Part shown: one piece after another, positions 1 to 7,127 of the stretch
How the letters are laid out: each line of letters starts with the position of its first letter
Position numbering within the stretch: position 1 is the stretch's first letter
The notes under the pieces: generated by a model
What the model was told of the DNA's origin: nothing
What the model saw: only the letters and a program-made list of their open reading frames with translations
The model's database searches: none
Program-made: the position numbers and the translations under genes
Assembly: GCA_042408785.1 (NCBI GenBank)
Contig: JBHOQU010000124.1
Coordinates: forward strand, 62,001-126,000
Direction of reading: 5' to 3'
DNA length: 64,000 bases
DNA from: JAUQQI01 sp042408785
GTDB lineage: Bacteria > Chloroflexota > Dehalococcoidia > JAUQQI01

Positions 1-449
1 GGTCGCGGGTGCCGGGGGCGTTTGTGGCGGCTGACGTCATCGTGGGCTTCCCGGGCGAGTCGGAGGCTGACTTCGAGGCCACCTATCGGCTCTGCCAGGA
101 GCTGGAGTTTGCCGGCCTGCACGTCTTCCGGTATTCGCCCCGCCCGGGGACCCTGGCCGCCCGCTTCCCCGACCAGGTTCCCGAAGGTGTAAAGAAGGCC
201 CGCAGCGAGCGGCTTATCGCCCTGGCCGAGGAGTCGGCCGCGGCCTTCCGGAGAAGCCAGGTCGGCCAGGTACTCGAGGTGATTGTGGAGGGGCCGGCCG
301 AGGCGGGCCCTGAGGGCCGCTGGTGGGAGGGGCTGGCCGATAACTACCTGCGGGTGCGGTTTCCGGCGGCTGAGGCCGCCGTCGGCCGGCTCCGCCGGGT
401 CCGGGTTACCGGCTGCGAGGGCGACCTGCTGGTGGCCCATCCCGTTTAA
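1..449 (+). CDS. mtaB: MtaB-type tRNA methylthiotransferase (3' end only)
   Basis: This is the last ~148 codons of a radical-SAM methylthiotransferase that adds the 2-methylthio group to t6A37 of tRNA. The visible part holds the end of the radical-SAM barrel (VIVGFPGE, then GLHVFRYSPRPGTLAA) and a short C-terminal TRAM-like segment. The HVF-YS-R-GT-AA pattern fits MtaB better than MiaB, which is why I use that symbol. The CxxxCxxC cluster motif and the N-terminal UPF0004 domain lie upstream of the window. The open frame enters from base 3 without a start codon and stops at TAA 447-449. amaP follows after 11 nt, so the two are probably co-transcribed. Confidence 0.85.
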   Translation, partial: SRVPGAFVAADVIVGFPGESEADFEATYRLCQELEFAGLHVFRYSPRPGTLAARFPDQVPEGVKKARSERLIALAEESAAAFRRSQVGQVLEVIVEGPAEAGPEGRWWEGLADNYLRVRFPAAEAAVGRLRRVRVTGCEGDLLVAHPV

Positions 450-460
450 AGGAGGTCTGA

Positions 461-1093
461 GTGAACGTTTTCAACCGGGTGGTGGTGGTCCTCCTGCTCC
501 TGGTGTTTATAACCTGCACGTTGCTGACGATCCTGACGGCGATGGTGGCCCCGGTTCAGGCGGCAACTGCCCTTTCGGACTTCTCCCGCAACTGGCTGGG
601 CGAGTTCTTCCGAAATCTCACCGAGGCCACCTTTGAGGAGCGGCTGGTGTTTTTCCTCTTCGGGGCCTTCCTCGCCTTCATCGCCTTCATCATTCTGGTC
701 CTGGAGCTTTTACCCGGACGCCCGTCGGGGGTAAGGTTGACCGGGGTGCCGGGGGAGGCCGTTCTGAGCGTGGACGCCATAATCCAGCGCCTCAAGTATG
801 AGCTCGAAAGCGTCGCCGGCATTCGGGAGGCCCGGCCGAGGGTTCGGCCCCGGGGCCGGCAGGTGGACCTGGACCTGGAGCTGCGGCTTGACTCGAATGT
901 AGACGTGGGTCCGAAGACCCAGGAGGCCGTCGACGTGGCCCGGCGGGTGCTGACGGAGCGCCTGGGAGTGGCGCCCCGGCAGGTTCGGGCCGTGGTGCGG
1001 TCGGTGGAGCGGCCCCGGCCGACTCCCCCTGCCGAGCCGGCCCGCCAGGAGCCCGCCCCGCCTCCGCCCCCGCCCGCCGAAACACCGCCGTAA
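461..1093 (+). CDS. amaP: AmaP-like alkaline-shock membrane anchor protein
   Basis: This 210-residue protein has two strong hydrophobic segments near residues 7-30 and 65-88. They are followed by a soluble domain with a DUF322/Asp23-like beta pattern (LSVDAIIQRL..., then LDLELRLDSNVDVG) and a Pro-rich tail of about 30 residues. That is the layout of AmaP, which anchors Asp23-family proteins to the membrane. No Asp23 gene is visible here. The GTG start at 461 is chosen because an AAAGGAGG ribosome site ends a few bases upstream. It sits between mtaB and scpB in a compact plus-strand run. The family assignment rests on topology and the C-terminal domain, so the function is only moderately certain. 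Confidence 0.6.
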   Translation: MNVFNRVVVVLLLLVFITCTLLTILTAMVAPVQAATALSDFSRNWLGEFFRNLTEATFEERLVFFLFGAFLAFIAFIILVLELLPGRPSGVRLTGVPGEAVLSVDAIIQRLKYELESVAGIREARPRVRPRGRQVDLDLELRLDSNVDVGPKTQEAVDVARRVLTERLGVAPRQVRAVVRSVERPRPTPPAEPARQEPAPPPPPPAETPP

Positions 1094-1103
1094 GGGGGGC
1101 GGG

Positions 1104-1646
1104 TTGGACCCGGAACAGATCATTGAGGCCCTCCTCTTTGCCGCCGGCCGGCCGGTTCCGGTGGGGCGGCTTGCTCAGGCCGCCGAGCTATCCCTTGAAG
1201 ATACCCGGGCCACCTTAGACCGCCTTGAGGCCGTCCTGGCCGGGCGGGGGGTCCGGCTCCAGCGGTTCCGGGACACGGTGGCCCTGGTCACCGCCCCGGA
1301 GGCGGCCCCGGCGGTGCGCCGGCTCTTCGACCTGGAGCCGCCACCGAAGCTTTCCCGACCCCTGCTGGAAACCCTGGCGGTGGTGGCCCTTCTCCAGCCG
1401 GTGACCCGGGCTGAGGTGGACCGGCTCCGGGGGGTATCCTCCGACCGGGCGCTGGCCCTGCTGGCGGCCCGGGGCCTGGTGGAGGTGGTGGGCCGGGCTG
1501 AGGGGCCGGGCCGGCCGGCCCTTTACGGGGTGAGCCGCCAGTTCCTGGAGGCTTTCGGCCTCGAGTCGCCCGAAGCCGTAGCCAACCGCCTCGACCCGGA
1601 GGGCAAGCTCCGGCATCAGCTTCGGGAGCTTCGGACCCCGGCCTGA
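1104..1646 (+). CDS. scpB: Segregation and condensation protein B
   Basis: ScpB is the winged-helix kleisin-associated subunit of the SMC-ScpA-ScpB complex that compacts and segregates chromosomes. The 180-residue protein opens with DPEQIIEALLFAAGRPV, has the central LLETLAVVALLQPVTRAEVDRLRGV helix-turn-helix stretch, and the closing GLVEVVGRAEGPGRPALYGVSRQFLEAFGL wing, all typical of ScpB. TTG at 1104 is used as start, with the G-rich AAGGGGGGCGGG directly upstream. scpA is not adjacent in this window. The gene ends 4 bp before the end of the convergent GAF-domain gene. Confidence 0.9.
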   Translation: MDPEQIIEALLFAAGRPVPVGRLAQAAELSLEDTRATLDRLEAVLAGRGVRLQRFRDTVALVTAPEAAPAVRRLFDLEPPPKLSRPLLETLAVVALLQPVTRAEVDRLRGVSSDRALALLAARGLVEVVGRAEGPGRPALYGVSRQFLEAFGLESPEAVANRLDPEGKLRHQLRELRTPA

Positions 1647-1650
1647 GCCT

Positions 1651-2139
1651 TCAGTCGCCGGGATACTTCTCGGCCAGCAGGCCGGCCACCGCCTCCAGGA
1701 GCACCCGGTCCTCGGGACCGAAGGGATCCAGCAGGTTGCTGTCGATATCGACCTCGCCCAGGACCCGCCCGTCCCGCTTTATCGGCACGACGATCTCCGA
1801 GCGCGTATAAGGAAAGCAGGCCAGATAGCGGGGCTCTTTGGTGACGTCGGGAACCACCACCGTCTGGCCGGTCTCGGCCGCCAGGCCGCAGATGCCGGTC
1901 CCGATGGGGATTCGCCCGTGGGCGGTGGGCTCCGGGCCGTCCCAGGCCAGGAGGACCAGCTGGTGGTGGATCACCCAGTAGATGCCCACCCACTGGTACT
2001 TGCCGAAGGCATCCCGCAGCCGCCGAACCGTCTCCACCAGGGCGGACGCCCAGTCCCGAGCCCCCGTGATAGCGTCTTTGAGCTCGGCCAGCTTGGCCGC
2101 GTACTCCGCCGGCAGGTCTTGGAGGCCGGGGGTTCTCAC
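1651..2139 (-). CDS. GAF-domain protein, free-Met-(R)-sulfoxide-reductase-like
   Basis: A single 162-residue GAF domain resembling free methionine-(R)-sulfoxide reductase (YebR/MsrC). Family hallmarks are RIPIGTGICG, the LACFPYTRSEIVVPI stretch and LGEVDIDS. Of the three cysteines described for YebR, the GICG and LACFP ones are present. The one that normally sits just before the RIP motif is replaced (here AHGRIP), so redox activity is uncertain. The GTG start overlaps the stop of the upstream MmgE/PrpD gene as GTGA, indicating translational coupling. It may be a reductase or only a ligand-binding GAF protein. Confidence 0.7.
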   Translation of the reverse strand: MRTPGLQDLPAEYAAKLAELKDAITGARDWASALVETVRRLRDAFGKYQWVGIYWVIHHQLVLLAWDGPEPTAHGRIPIGTGICGLAAETGQTVVVPDVTKEPRYLACFPYTRSEIVVPIKRDGRVLGEVDIDSNLLDPFGPEDRVLLEAVAGLLAEKYPGD

Positions 2140-3539
2140 CGGGTTGGCTCCCGCACGGGGGCCGGGCTTCCGGCCAGCAGGGCGCTTACCTCCCGCAGGT
2201 CCGTGAGGTTCGAAAGGTCCCGGACCAGGCCGACGAGGCGGTCGACGGCCCCGGGCGTGAGGGCCCGGCCGGCGCAGTCCCGGAACTTGGCCACCAGTTC
2301 TTCCCAGCTTACCGGGTTCTTCGGGTCGCCCCGGGGCTCCTCCACCCGCCGGGTGAGAACCCGGCCGTCTTTAAGGTAAACCTTGACCAAAGGAACGTCG
2401 GTGCCGCTGTGAAGGTCGTCCTGAAGACCGCTGCCGACGGGCAGAGAATCGTACCAGACCCGCCTCACCCGGGCCATGAGGGCCCGGACCTCCGGGCGGT
2501 TCACCATCTCGTCGGTGAAGGTTGCCAGGGTAATCTGCCGGTCCAGGATGGCCGCCGCCAGGCAGTATTCGATGCTGAATTTCCCTTCCAGACCGGTCTT
2601 GGGGGAGGTGTGGATGAGGGGGGTTCCCACCGGCGAGACCAGGGCCTCGACGGCCTCGACCTCTTCGGGCCGGAAGGGCTCGTCCCCCAGCAGGAGGAAG
2701 ATGGCGTCAAGGGCCCGGTGGGTTTCGGCACAGCAGGGGTAGACCTTAACCGCAATGCCGGGGTCGAGGACCTGCCAGCGCTCCCCCAGGCCCTCGGTCA
2801 GGGCTTCGGCCTTGATGGTCCCCCCGGCGGAGTAGACCGCAAGGAAGCCAAGGGGCCCATCCAGGATGGCGTCGTCGGAGGTGAAGCCCAGGGCGGCCAG
2901 GCTTGCCGCCTCGACGCCGACGCGGGCGGCCAGGCCGGCGTGGAGGGGCTTGGTCATGGTTCCAAAGTTTTTCTTGAGGCCGGAGGCCATGGAGGCGGCA
3001 ATTCCCAGGGCCCGACGGGTCCCCTCGGGCTCGAGCCCCAGGAGGCGGGCGCAGCCGGCCGCGGCGGCCAGGGCGCCCAGAGTTGAGGTGTTATGCCAGC
3101 CGGCGATGTAATGTGGGGCACCGATGGCCTCGCCCAGCCGCCCGGCTACCTCATCGGCGATGACGTAGGAGGCCAGGAGGTCCCGGCCGGTCCGGCCGGC
3201 GGTTTCGGCGACGGCAAAGAGGGCGGGAACGACGGGGGCGCTGGGGTGACCCCGGAGGGAGTGCTGGACGTCGTCGTAATCGAGGGCGTGGGCGGCGGCC
3301 CCGTTGACGAGGGCGGCGTAGGCGGGGGTTGTGTACCGATTCTGCCCCCAGAGGGCCGCCCCGCCGGGTAGGTCAGGGGCGAGCCGGGCGGTGAGGGTGG
3401 CGGGGGGCTCAACGGACCCGGCCAGGGCAACCCCCAGGGTGTCCAGGACGGCGCGGGTTGCCACGTCCAGGGCCGGGGCGGGGATCCGGTCCGCTGGGAA
3501 GCCGGCAATGAACTCGGCGAGGGTCTGGGTGACGGCCAT
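2136..3539 (-). CDS. MmgE/PrpD family protein
   Basis: This 467-residue protein belongs to the MmgE/PrpD family (2-methylcitrate dehydratase and related enzymes such as cis-aconitate decarboxylase). Seen in the sequence are the N-terminal VLDTLGVALAGS stretch, NGAAAHALDYDD, the KPLHAGLAARVGVEAASLAALGFTS core and the KVYPCCAETHRALDA segment. No methylcitrate synthase or prpB neighbour is present, so the substrate is unknown. The start at ATG 3539 is preferred over longer readings because AAAGGAG lies just upstream and the family fold begins there. A TTGCCT-18-TATAAT promoter (3570-3599) precedes it. The GAF gene is coupled downstream. Confidence 0.82.
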   Translation of the reverse strand: MAVTQTLAEFIAGFPADRIPAPALDVATRAVLDTLGVALAGSVEPPATLTARLAPDLPGGAALWGQNRYTTPAYAALVNGAAAHALDYDDVQHSLRGHPSAPVVPALFAVAETAGRTGRDLLASYVIADEVAGRLGEAIGAPHYIAGWHNTSTLGALAAAAGCARLLGLEPEGTRRALGIAASMASGLKKNFGTMTKPLHAGLAARVGVEAASLAALGFTSDDAILDGPLGFLAVYSAGGTIKAEALTEGLGERWQVLDPGIAVKVYPCCAETHRALDAIFLLLGDEPFRPEEVEAVEALVSPVGTPLIHTSPKTGLEGKFSIEYCLAAAILDRQITLATFTDEMVNRPEVRALMARVRRVWYDSLPVGSGLQDDLHSGTDVPLVKVYLKDGRVLTRRVEEPRGDPKNPVSWEELVAKFRDCAGRALTPGAVDRLVGLVRDLSNLTDLREVSALLAGSPAPVREPTR

Positions 3540-3569
3540 GCTCACGCTCCTTTGTGGAATCGCCGGCTG

Positions 3570-3599
3570 ATTATAAAGCAGGGGGAGCGGGTTAGGCAA
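3570..3599 (-). promoter_or_regulatory. Promoter of the MmgE/PrpD gene
   Basis: On the minus strand TTGCCT (3599-3594) and TATAAT (3575-3570) are separated by 18 bp. The -10 is a perfect consensus, and transcription would start near 3563, about 24 nt before the ATG at 3539. It overlaps the end of the structured RNA just upstream. Confidence 0.65.
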
Positions 3600-3814
3600 A
3601 AAGTTCGGGGAGCCTTTCGGCTGTTGGGTTGCAGCCCTACGGCATCTCAAGCAACTGTAACCGATTCCCAACCCGTCGCCGGGTCGGAGCCTCGGCCCCT
3701 GGTTGCTCGAGATTGCCTTTCGGCCGCTTCCCAGTCAGCCTACTTGGCTCCCCGAATCGCCGGGGTACCTGCTGGATTTTTAACCGGGTTCCTTACCGTA
3801 CTACCGGCCCCGGC
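3598..3814 (-). ncRNA. Structured non-coding RNA of unknown family (about 217 nt)
   Basis: On the minus strand a strong promoter is followed by two nested structured domains and a T5 run (3602-3598). Domain A is closed by GCCGGGG 3814-3808 with CCCCGGC 3765-3759. Domain B is closed by an 11-bp perfect helix, 3756-3746 with 3614-3604. Inside B a second long helix pairs 3716-3702 with 3655-3642 and uses a G-U pair that is only allowed on this strand. Hairpins capped by GNRA loops (GCGA at 3679-3676, GAAA at 3721-3718 and 3618-3615) exist only on the minus strand. I could not match it to SRP, RNase P, tmRNA or a riboswitch class. A 6S-like RNA or an mmgE leader are alternatives. Confidence 0.6.
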
Positions 3815-3815
3815 A

Positions 3816-3849
3816 CTTTTACTCTAGCAAATCGGGCCGCCTTTGTCAA
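3816..3849 (-). promoter_or_regulatory. Promoter of the structured RNA
   Basis: A perfect -35 TTGACA (3849-3844) and -10 TAGAGT (3826-3821) are separated by exactly 17 bp. The predicted start, near 3814, coincides with the first paired base of the RNA's 5' helix. This coincidence supports both calls. Confidence 0.7.
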
Positions 3850-3883
3850 TACCCCCGCTCCGGAGTTTTCCACAACTTTCTGG

Positions 3884-4456
3884 TCAGCCCTCGGCCTCCG
3901 CCTGCACCCCGTTGGGGCAGCGCACCTCCCCGAGGCGGGCGGTGAGCTTGGCCTTTGAACTTTCCAGGAAGCGGCGGTAGGCTGCGGTGTTTATGCCCTC
4001 CACCGTCATGATGAGGGCGTCCTCGCCGGTGTCGGAGTAGTAGCCTTTGCGCAGGCCGACCCGACCGAACCGGTATTTTTCGTAGAGGCGCTGGGCCACG
4101 GTGTTGGAGACCCGGACCTCGAGGGTCACGTGGGTGGCCCCGAGGCGGTCGGCCGCCTCGATGGCCTTCAGGAGGATGAGTTCCCCGAAGCCCTGTCCCC
4201 GCCGCTCGGGACGGACGGCGATGGTGGTGATGTGGGCCTCATCATGAAAGACCCACAGGCCCACGTAGCCGATGAGCTCGCCCGGTCCCTGGCTGGGGTC
4301 GTCGGGTCTCTCCCGAAGGACAAAGTAGTGGGCCAGGCGGTTCTCGGTGATTTCCCGGTAAAAGGCCGACTCCGGCCACGGGGTGGGGAAGGAGTGGCGC
4401 TCGATGAGCATAACCTGCGGCACGTCGGACGGCTTCATTCTCTCGAAGACAAGCAT
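3884..4456 (-). CDS. rimI: Ribosomal-protein-alanine N-acetyltransferase RimI-like GNAT protein
   Basis: GNAT acetyltransferase of 190 residues, expected to acetylate the N-terminal alanine of S18 or act in the broader RimI group. It shows the FPTPWPESAFYREI start, the acetyl-CoA loop RPERRGQGFGELIL and the RimI signature LYEKYRFGRVGLRKGYYSDTGEDALIM. The last ~35 residues extend beyond the usual RimI end. It is not linked to tsaB/tsaD as it often is elsewhere. It lies 12 nt downstream of the amine-dehydrogenase-like gene, so the two probably share a transcript. ATG 4456 is the start, with only a weak ribosome site. Confidence 0.8.
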   Translation of the reverse strand: MLVFERMKPSDVPQVMLIERHSFPTPWPESAFYREITENRLAHYFVLRERPDDPSQGPGELIGYVGLWVFHDEAHITTIAVRPERRGQGFGELILLKAIEAADRLGATHVTLEVRVSNTVAQRLYEKYRFGRVGLRKGYYSDTGEDALIMTVEGINTAAYRRFLESSKAKLTARLGEVRCPNGVQAEAEG

Positions 4457-4468
4457 GGACGGCCGGAC

Positions 4469-5470
4469 CTAAACCCTCAGGTGAATCAGGGGCAGGTCTT
4501 TCATGGTGAGGAGCCCCGGCGCTGCCTCGACGACCCTGGGGATGGCGTTAACTACTATGGCGGCCGTTCCCAGGTCGCCGTGAACCCCACCCGGGATCTC
4601 AACCTCGAGGGGCGGAACCCCGTCGATGATGACGGTGTCCCGCGGATTCTTGGCCCCGACGTAGATTTCCAGGGTTAGCTCGACAACGGGCTCGCCGTCC
4701 CGGAAGCCCCGCCCCACCTGGCGGAGGCCGGCCACCTGTCCGGGTCGGATGGTGAAGTACTCGGTGGAGGCCGGCTCGTCGGCGACCACGGGCTCCACCT
4801 CTTCCCGATACTCGCTGAGCCTCCAGCCCAGGCCCGAAGCAAGTAGATAAGTGGACTCCCGCAGGCCGACGTGGCGCACCCGGCCGGCGGCGGCCGCGGC
4901 CCGGAACTGCTCCTGGCTGAGCCCCACCCCAACCTTTTCCTGGAGCTGGCGGCGCCGGGTGGCCGCGTCCACGACCCGCCAGACCGAAACCCGCCGGACC
5001 TGCTGGCAGACGCCGCTGAAAAAGAGGGCCAGTGTGTCCATGACAAAGCCGGGGTTTACGCCGGTGCCGAGGATGGTGACCCCGTGTTTTTGGGCCAGCA
5101 TATCCAGCTGGCGGGCCTGGTCGGGGTAGCCGGCCCACGGGTAGGCGAGCTCCTCGCAGGTCGAGACAACGTTAGCCCCGGCCTCGATAATGGTGGCAAG
5201 CTGCCGGTAAACCTGGGGAAAGTAGGACCCGGTGCAGAGGACGACGACGTCCGGTGAGGTCTCGTCGAGGGCCCGGGTGAGGTCGGGGCTTACGCCCAGC
5301 CCGAGTTTTCGGCCGAGGCCGAGGAGTTCCCCGAGGTCTTGGCCGGCCTTCTGGGGGTCGATATCGACGCCGCCCTTAACCTCGATATACGAGCGGGTAA
5401 GGGAAAGCCGTGCGGCTTCCTGGCCGATGGGCCCGAGGCCCGCGAAGAGGACACCAATTCTTTCTGACAC
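4469..5470 (-). CDS. NAD(P)H-dependent amine dehydrogenase family protein (DapB-like fold)
   Basis: A 333-residue oxidoreductase with an N-terminal dihydrodipicolinate-reductase-like Rossmann domain (GVLFAGLGPIGQEAA) and the GTGVNPGFVMDTLALFF motif. That motif is characteristic of the 2,4-diaminopentanoate dehydrogenase group. Members act on amino groups of ornithine-degradation intermediates or on unknown substrates. No ornithine-fermentation partners (ortAB, oraSE) are present, so the substrate is open. The GTG start at 5470 follows a good GGAGGAG site. It lies 31 nt after the unknown gene upstream and 12 nt before rimI. Confidence 0.75.
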   Translation of the reverse strand: MSERIGVLFAGLGPIGQEAARLSLTRSYIEVKGGVDIDPQKAGQDLGELLGLGRKLGLGVSPDLTRALDETSPDVVVLCTGSYFPQVYRQLATIIEAGANVVSTCEELAYPWAGYPDQARQLDMLAQKHGVTILGTGVNPGFVMDTLALFFSGVCQQVRRVSVWRVVDAATRRRQLQEKVGVGLSQEQFRAAAAAGRVRHVGLRESTYLLASGLGWRLSEYREEVEPVVADEPASTEYFTIRPGQVAGLRQVGRGFRDGEPVVELTLEIYVGAKNPRDTVIIDGVPPLEVEIPGGVHGDLGTAAIVVNAIPRVVEAAPGLLTMKDLPLIHLRV

Positions 5471-5501
5471 AGCCCTCTCCTCCGAAAGATGTCCGAACTA
5501 T

Positions 5502-6074
5502 TTAGAGGGCGATCAGGCTGGTTTCGTAGAGCCGGGCGAAAATGCGCTGCCACAACTTCTTTGAGGGGTCAATGGCTTCGAAGTCGGCGGCGAGCTGTTC
5601 GGGCAGCCGGGGGGTAATGATGACGGTGGCCTGGCGGCGCTGGAACCGGTGGTCGAGGATCTCGTCCAGGTGTGTGACCTCGTGGGGGTAGTGGGGTACC
5701 AGGCCGGTGATGATAATGAGGCTCTGCTCAACCATTTGGCGGTAGAGCTCCAGGCTTACATGGGTGGCGATCCGGTACTCCTGGAGAACCTTTGGGTCGC
5801 CGCCTTCGGCCGGCCGGGGCTGGTGTGCCAGTTCGATTTTGAGCATGTACGCGTTCATGGCGAAGTCCCGCCAGGGCATCAAGGTGAAGGCGACGGGCGG
5901 CTGCCGGCCCTTGAGGATGTCCACCATAAAGTTGACGATGCGGGCGGTGCGTTGGCGGTCAGCATTGAAGATGAGCCAGCCGATCCCTTCCCGGAGGTAG
6001 GCATCGAGCCCCTCAAGGTAGTTATTGAGGCGGCTTAGGAGGTCCCGGTCCTGAATCCGGATGGCGCTGACCAT
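5502..6074 (-). CDS. Hypothetical protein, first gene of a three-gene unit
   Basis: I do not recognise this 190-residue protein. It is mainly alpha-helical by composition, rich in charged and aromatic residues (LREGIGWLIFNADRQRTARIVN, HYPHEVTHLDEILDHRFQRR). It has no signal peptide, no membrane segment and no Cys or metal motif. Its reality is supported by an AGGGAG site before ATG 6074, a TATAAT about 57 nt upstream, normal codon use and tight linkage (31 nt) to the downstream amine-dehydrogenase-like gene. Co-transcription with that enzyme and rimI is likely, but gives no clear role. Confidence 0.7.
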   Translation of the reverse strand: MVSAIRIQDRDLLSRLNNYLEGLDAYLREGIGWLIFNADRQRTARIVNFMVDILKGRQPPVAFTLMPWRDFAMNAYMLKIELAHQPRPAEGGDPKVLQEYRIATHVSLELYRQMVEQSLIIITGLVPHYPHEVTHLDEILDHRFQRRQATVIITPRLPEQLAADFEAIDPSKKLWQRIFARLYETSLIAL

Positions 6075-6348
6075 CGCCTTTGCTCCCTGCGACCCCGGAC
6101 TGACGACTTCTGCCGCTTCCCCTCAAGTTTATTATATCGACCCGCCGTCCACTGGTCGTCAGCGAAAACTACCGGAAAGCGCCGTCGCAGGGGGTTGCAG
6201 TCTATTGCCGGCCTCATTTCAAGCCACCGCCGGGCGACAATCGGTTGGCCTGTGGGGGCACACGGCCGTGGGCCACTGCAACTAAGCTGGTCACTGCATG
6301 CTGGCAGTTTAGGGCCAACTCGGAAACCCCGGTGGACGGGGGCGGGGC
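6075..6348 (-). promoter_or_regulatory. Intergenic region with -10 for the 5502-6074 gene and a stem-enclosed element
   Basis: No coding sequence is convincing here. On the minus strand TATAAT (6136-6131) is a good -10, with only weak -35 candidates, about 57 nt before the downstream ATG. Farther up, 6244-6250 pairs with 6313-6319, enclosing ~62 nt that include a 29-nt block (6257-6285) resembling one upstream of coxG (62808-62836). CACTGCA also occurs twice within 25 nt. Confidence 0.4.
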
Positions 6349-6378
6349 TTGGCAGAGGCGGTTTGTTGGGGTTATACT
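6349..6378 (+). promoter_or_regulatory. Promoter of tRNA-Phe
   Basis: TTGGCA (6349-6354) and TATACT (6373-6378) are separated by 18 bp. They place the transcript start near 6385, about 30 nt before the mature tRNA 5' end. Confidence 0.65.
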
Positions 6379-6414
6379 TAGGTTTGGTAGTTGCAGGTTT
6401 TTGGGCTGCCCACC

Positions 6415-6490
<76 letters not shown>

Positions 6491-6531
6491 TATATCGGGT
6501 CTTTTGGCCGCTAAGACCACAATATATAGCA

Positions 6532-6569
6532 GCCGGCCAAGCCTAAAAGGCTTGGCCGGCCCTTTTTTT
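6532..6569 (+). terminator. Rho-independent terminator after tRNA-Phe
   Basis: A 12-bp perfect GC-rich stem (6532-6543 with 6549-6560) with loop TAAAA is followed by T7 (6563-6569). There is no matching T run for the opposite strand, so it serves the tRNA transcript. Confidence 0.9.
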
Positions 6570-6580
6570 GATAGCCATTT

Positions 6581-7105
6581 TCAAGGGCTCCCCAGCAGGA
6601 CCCGGCCAACCCGCTCCGCCGCCTGCCGCTGCAGGTCCGGCAGCACATGCGAATAGGTCCCCAGCGTCAGGCTTACCTGGGAATGGCCCAGCCGCTCCTG
6701 CACCACCCGCGGATTTACCCCTTCGGCCAGCAGTAAGGTGGGGTGGGTGTGCCTCAAATCGTGAAACCTTATATCCGGAAGGCCCGCCGCCCTCAGAATC
6801 CCCCCTAAGCTCCCGGTGGATGTTGTCGGGATGGCGGGGCCGGTCGGTGCTGGCAAGACCAGGTTCCCGAACTCCCGGCACCATTCCGGCCCGCCTCAAG
6901 CTTTGGCCCGGCGCCGCTCCGCCGGCGCTCCCCGGGCACGCCCGCGGCCTCGCCCGGGGTGGGGACTCGGCATTTCGGCTCGGCCGCGACCCAGCCGCCC
7001 ATCACCCCGTAGATGGTCCACCCTGCCTCAACGGTCCCGGCCTACTGGGCAGTGGTTTCCCAATGCAGGCCCACAACGTTGCCCAGCCGGCCCATCGAAA
7101 GCACG
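6581..7105 (-). pseudogene. Tyrosine recombinase/integrase remnant
   Basis: The minus strand still encodes the C-terminal catalytic part of a phage-type integrase in 6581-6895: GNLVLPAPTG, HDLRHT, VQERLGHS and TYSHVLPD. These carry the second Arg, the His and the presumed nucleophile Tyr. A TGA at 6898-6896 interrupts the frame. Upstream, in a shifted frame, GLHWE and VMGGWVAAEPK (about 6960-7080) match the first catalytic block but include a TAG. The N-terminal arm-binding and core-binding domains are gone. It points toward tRNA-Phe, the usual arrangement for an element integrated at a tRNA 3' end. No cargo genes remain, since the next gene is an ordinary aldehyde dehydrogenase. Confidence 0.8.
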
Positions 7106-7127
7106 AACCCCCGGCCCTGAGGGCACT

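Noticed and set aside
3651..3663. GCAACTGTAACCG on the plus strand, resembling a cobalamin-riboswitch core
   Set aside because: The rest of the B12 consensus (AAAAGGGAA, GCCACTG) is absent, and the surrounding helices and GNRA loops make sense only on the minus strand.
6543..6899. A 118-codon open frame overlapping the integrase remnant
   Set aside because: It shifts out of the integrase frame and has no motifs; the recognisable residues are in the 6581-6895 frame.
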